A stretch of 8,835 bases of DNA. It comes from Candidatus Altarchaeales archaeon WOR_SM1_86-2. Its GTDB lineage: Archaea > Altiarchaeota > Altiarchaeia > IMC4 > MCBC01. This document shows, in pieces, positions 4,347 through 8,835 of the stretch (within the stretch, counting starts at the first letter, position 1; every line of letters begins with the position of its first letter). Made by a program: the position numbers and the translations under genes. The notes under the pieces are model-generated. The model searched no databases and was not told the origin of the DNA. It saw only the letters and a list, made by a program, of their open reading frames with translations. Location: NCBI GenBank assembly GCA_001723855.1, contig MCBC01000039.1, positions 1 to 8,835 of the forward strand, given 5' to 3'.

Positions 4347-4426
4347 AGCCTTGTTAAGGCTGGCGAAGGGCGGGTTGCTCCGCAACAGCCTTGTTAAGGC
4401 TGGCGAAGGGCGGGTTGCTCCGCAAC
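4347..4426 (+). repeat. Exact 40-bp tandem duplication
   Basis: Bases 4347-4386 are repeated without change at 4387-4426. Each unit holds two small hairpins: AGCCTT-GTT-AAGGCT, and GTTGC-TCC-GCAAC near its end; in the second copy the latter grows to GGGTTGC/GCAACCC. It begins 3 nt after tRNA-Ala. Identity of the copies implies recent duplication or active homogenisation. Confidence 0.9.
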
Positions 4427-4507
4427 CCACCTCGGTTGAGTGTCATCGAGCCGAAAGGCGATGATGGCATCCGCGTGTGCACGGAGCGAGCCGTGCAGGA
4501 TGACTAA
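4427..4507 (+). other. Structured 80-nt spacer before tRNA-Ile
   Basis: A hairpin pairs 4443-4447 with 4460-4464 and 4450-4452 with 4457-4459 around a GAAA tetraloop (4453-4456) with a two-base bulge. A second pairs TGCACGG (4478-4484) with CCGTGCA (4491-4497). An outer complement GTCATC (4442-4447) with GATGAC (4499-4504) could enclose the second hairpin as an alternative to the first. It is not a tRNA: no anticodon or T arm is found. The ATGATGG at 4461-4467 resembles a C box, but I see no matching D box, so I do not call it a C/D RNA. Confidence 0.4.
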
Positions 4508-4582
4508 AGACGGGTAATTCAGGTTGGTTAGAATGCTCGGCTGATATCCGGGTTGTCGCAGGTTCAAGTCCTGCCCCGTCTA
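4508..4582 (+). tRNA. tRNA-Ile (GAT)
   Basis: Acceptor AGACGGG (4508-4514) pairs with CCCGTCT (4575-4581), discriminator A. D stem ATTC/GAAT. Anticodon arm CTCGG-CTGATAT-CCGGG gives GAT. T arm GCAGG-TTCAAGT-CCTGC. It is the last gene of the array, followed by TATATATAA and then the 3' end of pgk on the opposite strand. Confidence 0.95.
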
Positions 4583-4633
4583 TATATAATCAATTTTGGA
4601 ATTTGAAATGTTTTGCTGTTTCTGAAGGTTGTT

Positions 4634-5893
4634 TTATCTTTTCAATACTTCAACCGCGGGCAGTTTCTTCCCTGCCAGAAGGTCCATTGATGCCCCCCCT
4701 CCCGTACTCATCCAGTCAAATTTATCATCAATTTTCAATTTTCTCGCAGCAGCAACCGTGCTTCCCCCGCCTAAAACGGAAAATGCGCCTGAGTTTGCAA
4801 TTGCAGTTAACGTTTCATATGTGCCGTAAGTAAAATTTTCTTTTTCAACCAAACCCATCACGGCGTTAGCTAACACTGTCTTTGAGTTTTTAATAATATT
4901 TTTATATTCTTCAACGGTTGTACTGCCAATATCAAGCAACGGGCAGTCCTTTGCAGGATGGCTGTCCTCCGTTAATTCTTCCACACCTATCTCGAACCTC
5001 TCGCCGTTTTTTTCAACTGCAACATCAGAGGGCATTATTATCCTGCCCCTGTATCTTTTAAACAGCCTTCCGGCAATATCTATCTGGTCCAGCATGTTAT
5101 TTTCGGTGATAACATCAATGCTTGCGTCCCCGATCCAGAACCGTGCCGCTAAAAATATATTCCCCACCAAACCGCCAACGAGTATCTTATCCGCACCATT
5201 TTCCAATGCTCTTTTTGCAACTTCAATTGAATCGTCTGCTTTCGCACCGCCTAAAATAAATGTTACGGGATGCTCCGGGCTGCTGATCACTCCGTTTAAT
5301 ATCTCAAGTTCTTTTTGCATTAATCTGCCTGCACAAGACGGAAGCACCTGCGGGAACCCGACAACACTTGGCTGGCATCGGTGTGCTGTTCCAAAGGCGT
5401 CGTTAATATAAATGTCGATAACCGTGGATAATTTTCTTACCAGATGAGTGTCTGCTTTTTTGGCATAAGGACAACTGCCCCCGTTCTCCCCCGGGTATGT
5501 ATATACCTCCTCGGAATCAAATCGGACATTTTCAAGCATTAAAATTTCCCCGTTGTCCAGGTTCTTGATTGTATTTCTTGCATAAGTCCCAAATAATGTC
5601 TCCTCGTATTTTACTCCACGATCATAACCTGTTTTTTCCTTCAGAATTTCAGATAGCCGCTTCGCGTGTCTTACCATGGTTGTGAAATCATTTTTCCCCG
5701 GGCGGGATTGATGCGCAACAACCACGATCTTTGCGTTCTTTTCAATAAGTTCCTTGAGGGTGTCAACATGCGACAAAAATCTCCGGTCATCTGCAATTTC
5801 ACGGTTTTCATCAAGCGGGCTGTTCAGGTCCAGCCTCACAAGAACTGCTTTTCCCTGGAAATCAAAATCATCCATGGTTTTAATGCGGGCCAT
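4634..5893 (-). CDS. pgk: Phosphoglycerate kinase, archaeal type
   Basis: Converts 1,3-bisphosphoglycerate and ADP to 3-phosphoglycerate and ATP, or the reverse in gluconeogenesis; cytoplasmic. The 419-residue length is normal. N-lobe: VLVRLDLNSPLD (18-28), HQSRPG (61-66), LENVRFDSEE (120-129) and INDAFGTAHR (163-172), which bind the phosphoglycerate. C-lobe: LGGAKADDS (214-222) with the nucleotide-site Lys218, LVGGLVGN (238-245), LGGGSTVAAA (374-383) and STGGGASMDLL (396-406), the hinge and phosphate loop. Two spots differ from the common consensus: NAVMG at 343-347 where NGPMG/NGPAG is usual, and Ser378 in GGGST where bacterial enzymes have GGGD. Start is the ATG at 5893 (MARIKTMDDFDFQGKAVLVR). 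It lies 41 nt after argJ on the same strand; that gap is AT-rich, so a separate promoter is possible. Confidence 0.97.
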   Translation of the reverse strand: MARIKTMDDFDFQGKAVLVRLDLNSPLDENREIADDRRFLSHVDTLKELIEKNAKIVVVAHQSRPGKNDFTTMVRHAKRLSEILKEKTGYDRGVKYEETLFGTYARNTIKNLDNGEILMLENVRFDSEEVYTYPGENGGSCPYAKKADTHLVRKLSTVIDIYINDAFGTAHRCQPSVVGFPQVLPSCAGRLMQKELEILNGVISSPEHPVTFILGGAKADDSIEVAKRALENGADKILVGGLVGNIFLAARFWIGDASIDVITENNMLDQIDIAGRLFKRYRGRIIMPSDVAVEKNGERFEIGVEELTEDSHPAKDCPLLDIGSTTVEEYKNIIKNSKTVLANAVMGLVEKENFTYGTYETLTAIANSGAFSVLGGGSTVAAARKLKIDDKFDWMSTGGGASMDLLAGKKLPAVEVLKR

Positions 5894-5934
5894 TTTTATT
5901 TTTTATTAAAATTATTAGAAGAAATAAATTAAAA

Positions 5935-7092
5935 TTAATTATACTCTGCATTAATTTTCACATAACTATAGGTTAAATCGCACCCGTATGCGACGGCATT
6001 TTCATCGCCGTCGTGGAGATTAACCACTATCCTTATCTCCCTGCTCTTCAAGATTTCGTGGGCTTTCTCTAAATCGCCGGTGACGCCTTTTTCAACCACC
6101 TTTGTTTTATCTTTATCATTGGAAAAGATTATATCGATCTTATCAAAATCAACCTCTATCACTGAACCTAAAGCAGAAACTATCCTTCCCCAGTTTGGAT
6201 TTTCCCCGAAGATCGCTGTCTTTACTAAGGGGGATGAAATTATTGCTCTCGCTCCCTTCCGAGCGTTCTCCCTGCTTTTAGCGTTCTTAACTTCAATCTC
6301 CAAAAACTTCGTTGCCCCTTCGCCGTCTTTTGCGATCAACTTTGCCAATTCACGAGCAACGAAATTCAAGGCATAACAAAAATCCTCAAATTTACACTCA
6401 TGAGAGCGGTTGGACATTAAAATCACGGTGTCATTGGTGCTCATGTCCCCATCTACGGAAAGCATATTAAAGGAATCCTCTACCGCATTTTCTAAGGCGG
6501 TTTGCAATTCTTCTTTTCCAAAATCGGCATTTGTTGTCAAAAAGCAAAGCATCGTCGCTAGATCTGGAGCAATCATTCCGGCACCCTTCGCTACCCCCCC
6601 GATCTTTATGCCCCTATAATTTACAGAGATTTGCTTCGGATAGGTATCTGTGGTCATAATTGCCTTTGAGGCGTTCGAACTTCCTTCATGCTCTCTGTCA
6701 ATTTTGTCAACCAGTTCCTTAATCTTCAAAACATCCAATTTTTTACCGATGATCCCTGTTGATGCCACCAAAATACTGTCGGCGTCAATTCCCAGTTTCT
6801 CGCCAGCGATCTCGCACATCCTTTTTGCATCTTCAAGCGCCGTTTTTGTGCAGCAGTTTGCATTCCCCGAGTTTGCGATAACTGCTCTGATCCCTCCTCT
6901 TTTCAATTTTTCCTTATCAATCGGGACGCTGGCTCCATTTACCTTGTTCTTTGTAAACACTCCAACGCTTTCGCAGACTTCATCATTTAAAATTAACGCT
7001 ACCCCGTATTTTCCTTCCCGGACTCCATAGGCCCTGAAATTGCCTATACAGACCCCGTCTTCCGTTATTTCCATTTCATCCATATTTGACAT
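5935..7092 (-). CDS. argJ: Glutamate N-acetyltransferase / ornithine acetyltransferase ArgJ
   Basis: Transfers the acetyl group from N2-acetylornithine to glutamate in the cyclic arginine pathway; bifunctional forms also use acetyl-CoA, and the sequence alone does not decide which this is. The precursor cleaves itself: KGAGMIAPDLATML (169-182) is the cleavage site, with Thr180 as the new N-terminal nucleophile, giving alpha (1-179) and beta (180-385) chains. STGIIGKKL (111-119) carries the oxyanion-hole Thr/Gly, IANSGNANCCT (72-82) is conserved, and NPNWGRI (298-304) and the closing GCDLTYSYVKINAEYN match the family. Length 385 is normal. The annotated start MSNMDEMEITEDGVC follows an AT-rich spacer; the internal ATG at residue 4 or 7 is a possible alternative. 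No other arg genes are in the window. It precedes pgk. Confidence 0.97.
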   Translation of the reverse strand: MSNMDEMEITEDGVCIGNFRAYGVREGKYGVALILNDEVCESVGVFTKNKVNGASVPIDKEKLKRGGIRAVIANSGNANCCTKTALEDAKRMCEIAGEKLGIDADSILVASTGIIGKKLDVLKIKELVDKIDREHEGSSNASKAIMTTDTYPKQISVNYRGIKIGGVAKGAGMIAPDLATMLCFLTTNADFGKEELQTALENAVEDSFNMLSVDGDMSTNDTVILMSNRSHECKFEDFCYALNFVARELAKLIAKDGEGATKFLEIEVKNAKSRENARKGARAIISSPLVKTAIFGENPNWGRIVSALGSVIEVDFDKIDIIFSNDKDKTKVVEKGVTGDLEKAHEILKSREIRIVVNLHDGDENAVAYGCDLTYSYVKINAEYN

Positions 7093-7148
7093 TTTAAAAT
7101 ATTATTTATTAATACAATAATCAAATACATAAAATCAACAAAAAAATA

Positions 7149-7313
7149 ATGGCAGAGATAAAGTTATGTACTTCCTGCGGAACCCAGGTAATGGAGCGAT
7201 TCACGGAATTTAGATGCCCGGACTGCGGGCAGACAAAGATAATAAGGTGCCCGTCGTGCAGGGTGCTTGCGACTAAATATGTTTGCGAGAAGTGCGGGTT
7301 TGAGGGGCCTTAG
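7149..7313 (+). CDS. Zn-ribbon protein, predicted RNA-binding translation factor (COG2888-like)
   Basis: The 54-residue protein contains four CxxC knuckles: CTSC (7-10), CPDC (23-26), CPSC (34-37) and CEKC (46-49), enough for two zinc sites. The layout, LCTSCGTQV then FRCPDCG, IIRCPSCR and YVCEKCGFEGP, matches a short archaeal family predicted to bind RNA and act in translation; in other archaea I recall it next to the elongation factor 1-beta gene. No such gene is adjacent here. The ATG at 7149 follows a run of A with no Shine-Dalgarno. The 56-bp spacer to argJ is divergent and almost entirely A/T, so it should hold both promoters. The membrane-protein gene starts 17 nt downstream. Confidence 0.85.
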   Translation: MAEIKLCTSCGTQVMERFTEFRCPDCGQTKIIRCPSCRVLATKYVCEKCGFEGP

Positions 7314-7330
7314 TTTTAAAAATTAGGGGT

Positions 7331-8020
7331 ATGGAGCTTAGTCTACCTAAAACAAACATACTGTTGGACAGGAATTTCATAATCGCGTTTTTGCTTTTAG
7401 CTTTGATTTCCTCGGTGCTCCACGAACTGGGTCATTATGTGATTAACATAGCACTTGGCGGGGATGTATATATGACATTTTCTGCAGTAATGCCAAAAGA
7501 CCCGTCAGCACCAATATCTGCAGATCATTGGTTACTGGCGCTTACAGGGGGGCCAATGGTGTCGTATTTTTTGATATATCTCGGATTATACCTACTGCTT
7601 TTCTCCAAACGGTTTCAGTTGCTGGGCACATCACTTGTGTTGATAAATGCACCTGCTCGGGTTCTTTCAGCATTTGATGAAACAAAAATATTTTCAATAT
7701 TGGGGCTTGATCCTGGTTTAGTTTACCTCTACCTGATTCCCCTGTTTGTGTTAATACCCATAATTGTCGTTTATATGTCAATAGTGAATAAAAGAAAATA
7801 TTTAATAATTGGGGGGCTGATACTTTTATCACTGGCATTTGGCGCGATCAGGGTGACTATTGATAAGGAATTTTTCATGAACCCGTTTTTTGGAGAGGGT
7901 TATATATTTCCAGATATCTTTGGGATAAATATTTATATGGTGATTTTAAGTTTAATCGCTCTTGCACTTTTCTTTGGAAAATATGTTCAATATCTTTTTA
8001 CCAAACAACACGATACATAA
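7331..8020 (+). CDS. Membrane protein with HELGH metalloprotease motif (M50-like)
   Basis: The 229-residue protein is strongly hydrophobic, with probable membrane segments at about 16-40, 68-92, 96-110, 128-151, 156-172 and 199-218. The first contains VLHELGHYV with His31, Glu32 and His35, the HExxH zinc-site motif of intramembrane site-2 proteases (family M50). A second M50-like feature is LTGGPMVSYFLIYLG (71-85), recalling the (A)GP(x)xN segment after the active site. The third zinc ligand is not certain; Asp116 in SAFDETKI is a candidate. There is no PDZ domain. Substrate unknown; a regulator-releasing or housekeeping membrane protease is possible, and inactive relatives exist. A purine-rich AGGGGT lies right before the ATG. 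It probably shares a transcript with the genes at 7149 and 8034 (gaps 17 and 13 nt). Confidence 0.75.
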   Translation: MELSLPKTNILLDRNFIIAFLLLALISSVLHELGHYVINIALGGDVYMTFSAVMPKDPSAPISADHWLLALTGGPMVSYFLIYLGLYLLLFSKRFQLLGTSLVLINAPARVLSAFDETKIFSILGLDPGLVYLYLIPLFVLIPIIVVYMSIVNKRKYLIIGGLILLSLAFGAIRVTIDKEFFMNPFFGEGYIFPDIFGINIYMVILSLIALALFFGKYVQYLFTKQHDT

Positions 8021-8033
8021 ATCATAAGTAAAA

Positions 8034-8543
8034 ATGGATAGGTATGGGTTGATAAAGGGTATTGCCATCTCTTTTATTCTCTTTTCCATTCCTATGGCTT
8101 TAGCACCCCTGTTCAATGCCCCGCTTTCAAAGACGCTGACCCTGATGGCTTCGACATTCGCTTTGGAGTATTTTGCGGCGTCTGTCGGAGCCGGCATGGG
8201 TCTAAACCCGTTCTTTGTTTTGATCACGATACTTTCTGTCGGAGCAGGAGTCGTGGTTTTAATGTTCGGGATTTTCGAGTTCATGGGAACAAGATCAAAC
8301 AAGGTTTCCGGTTTTTTGGCAAAATCACACGGAAAAGCACAAAAATCAAGGATTATACAGCGATACGGGATATACGGGCTTATACCCGGGGCTGCATTTC
8401 TCGGTTTTTATGTCTGCCCAGCGATTGCATGGATTTTAGGGTGGAAGAAAGATTTAAGTGCGGCATTGATAATTTTTGGCTTAGGGGTAGCCTCTGCAAT
8501 CGTCTTGCTTTCAACGCTCGGGGTTCTGGGGCTGGTTTTATAG
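8034..8543 (+). CDS. Small multi-pass membrane protein, COG2426-like (putative small multidrug export family)
   Basis: The 169 residues form about five hydrophobic segments (7-27, 36-56, 59-83, 112-136, 142-168) with a basic loop at 86-111 (GTRSNKVSGFLAKSHGKAQK) between the third and fourth. Conserved-looking patches are ALEYFAASVGAGMGLNPFFV (43-62) and RYGIYGLIPGAAFLGFYVCP (110-129), followed by AIAWILGWKK. These resemble archaeal proteins labelled putative small multidrug export protein; that label is weak and no transport substrate is established. The ATG at 8034 follows the metalloprotease gene by 13 nt, so co-expression and a shared membrane role are likely but unproven. Confidence 0.65.
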   Translation: MDRYGLIKGIAISFILFSIPMALAPLFNAPLSKTLTLMASTFALEYFAASVGAGMGLNPFFVLITILSVGAGVVVLMFGIFEFMGTRSNKVSGFLAKSHGKAQKSRIIQRYGIYGLIPGAAFLGFYVCPAIAWILGWKKDLSAALIIFGLGVASAIVLLSTLGVLGLVL

Positions 8544-8750
8544 TTTCTTTCCCGCTTTATTGTTTTTCAGCGATCTTCTCATGAAAAACCTCGAAGAAAA
8601 ATGAAAAGTACCAAAAGTATCAAGAACTTGTTACTTTCAGTGGAGCAAGGAAATGGAATTAAATCCCATGGGTATGTAATTTCGCATAAATCGCATGTTT
8701 ATATTTATAAAAACAATTAAATAAATTAAACATCTAAATTAAACTTAAAA
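8544..8750. promoter_or_regulatory. Spacer with promoter of the AbrB-like gene
   Basis: The best signal in these 207 bases is TTTATATTTATAAA at 8698-8711, a strong TATA-like box about 40-50 nt before the ATG at 8751, which predicts a leader of roughly 15-20 nt. A 39-codon ORF from 8601 to 8720 runs through this box and has no protein-like features, so I do not call it. A T-rich stretch right after the 8034 gene (TTTCTTTCCCGCTTTATTGT) may help termination. Confidence 0.45.
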
Positions 8751-8835
8751 ATGATGTACAAAACAAAAGTCAAAAAATGGGGTGGTTCGTATGTGGGAGT
8801 TATCCCTGCAGAAGTTGTGAAAGTGCTGCATATAG
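8751..8835 (+). CDS. AbrB/MazE-type antitoxin, N-terminal part (cut by window end)
   Basis: The visible 28 residues are MMYKTKVKKWGGSYVGVIPA followed by EVVKVLHI. They match the N-terminal swapped-hairpin DNA-binding domain of SpoVT-AbrB proteins (pattern KxxKWGxSxGVxIPxxVxxxLxI), here with Gly-Gly-Ser-Tyr where Gly-Asn-Ser is usual. Such proteins often repress their own operon and neutralise a toxin (VapC/PIN or MazF type) encoded just downstream, outside this window. The start could be either of the two adjacent ATG codons (8751 or 8754). Confidence 0.8.
   Translation, partial: MMYKTKVKKWGGSYVGVIPAEVVKVLHI

Noticed and set aside
4347..4426. Possible CRISPR repeats
   Set aside because: Two copies directly adjacent with no spacers between them; a tandem duplication, not an array.
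3558..4430. ORFs on both strands across the tRNA array
   Set aside because: They are reading frames through well-folded tRNA genes and repeats.
4427..4507. C/D box guide RNA
   Set aside because: The C-box-like ATGATGG is imperfect and no CTGA D box is found at the proper distance.
6080..7030. Several plus-strand ORFs opposite argJ
   Set aside because: Ser/Phe-rich antisense shadows of a complete, motif-rich ArgJ.
8601..8720. 39-codon ORF between the COG2426-like gene and the AbrB gene
   Set aside because: It reads through the best TATA box of the region and has unremarkable composition.

Overview
The window looks like an archaeal chromosome segment, most likely euryarchaeal. The support is an archaeal-type phosphoglycerate kinase, a stand-alone alanyl-tRNA editing protein (AlaX), a 54-residue Zn-ribbon protein of a family I know only from Archaea, TATA-like AT-rich promoters close to start codons, tRNA genes without encoded CCA, and almost no Shine-Dalgarno sequences. 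I cannot place it at genus level; an ANME- or Methanomicrobia-related lineage is a guess.

Layout. Bases 1-105 are the 3' end (domains V and VI) of a group II intron that enters from the left. It is followed by a 58-residue predicted membrane protein (153-329), a PIN-domain toxin with a small candidate antitoxin downstream (401-1053), and a gene-free spacer with an imperfect inverted repeat (1054-1386). Next come a small nitroreductase (1387-1890), a convergent solitary HicB-like protein (1893-2081, minus) and a divergent stand-alone LarC C-terminal domain (2131-2583). AlaX lies on the minus strand (2724-3428). Between AlaX and the tRNAs is a compact element (3469-3594) that is either a structured RNA or a leaderless 41-codon ORF.

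Bases 3671-4582 hold a dense array of nine tRNA genes, all on the plus strand: Asp(GTC), Pro(TGG), Tyr(GTA), Gln(TTG), His(GTG), Arg(ACG), Ser(CGA), Ala(TGC), Ile(GAT). Between some of them lie a 13-bp palindrome, an exact 40-bp tandem duplication and an 80-nt spacer with several possible helices. Two tRNAs are odd: the Arg tRNA has A34, rare in Archaea, and the Tyr tRNA does not close canonically by one nucleotide.

The right part holds core metabolism on the minus strand, argJ (7092-5935) followed by pgk (5893-4634), probably co-transcribed or closely spaced. Divergent from argJ is a plus-strand run of three closely packed genes: the Zn-ribbon protein (7149-7313), a membrane protein with an HELGH metalloprotease motif (7331-8020) and a COG2426-like membrane protein (8034-8543). 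The window ends inside an AbrB/MazE-type antitoxin gene (8751 onward).

How it fits together. Translation functions cluster in the middle: AlaX clears mischarged tRNA-Ala and sits beside an array containing tRNA-Ala with the G3-U70 identity pair. Toxin-antitoxin remnants (PIN pair, orphan HicB, AbrB) and the intron mark the window as partly accessory. I see no CRISPR array, transposase gene or clear defence system.
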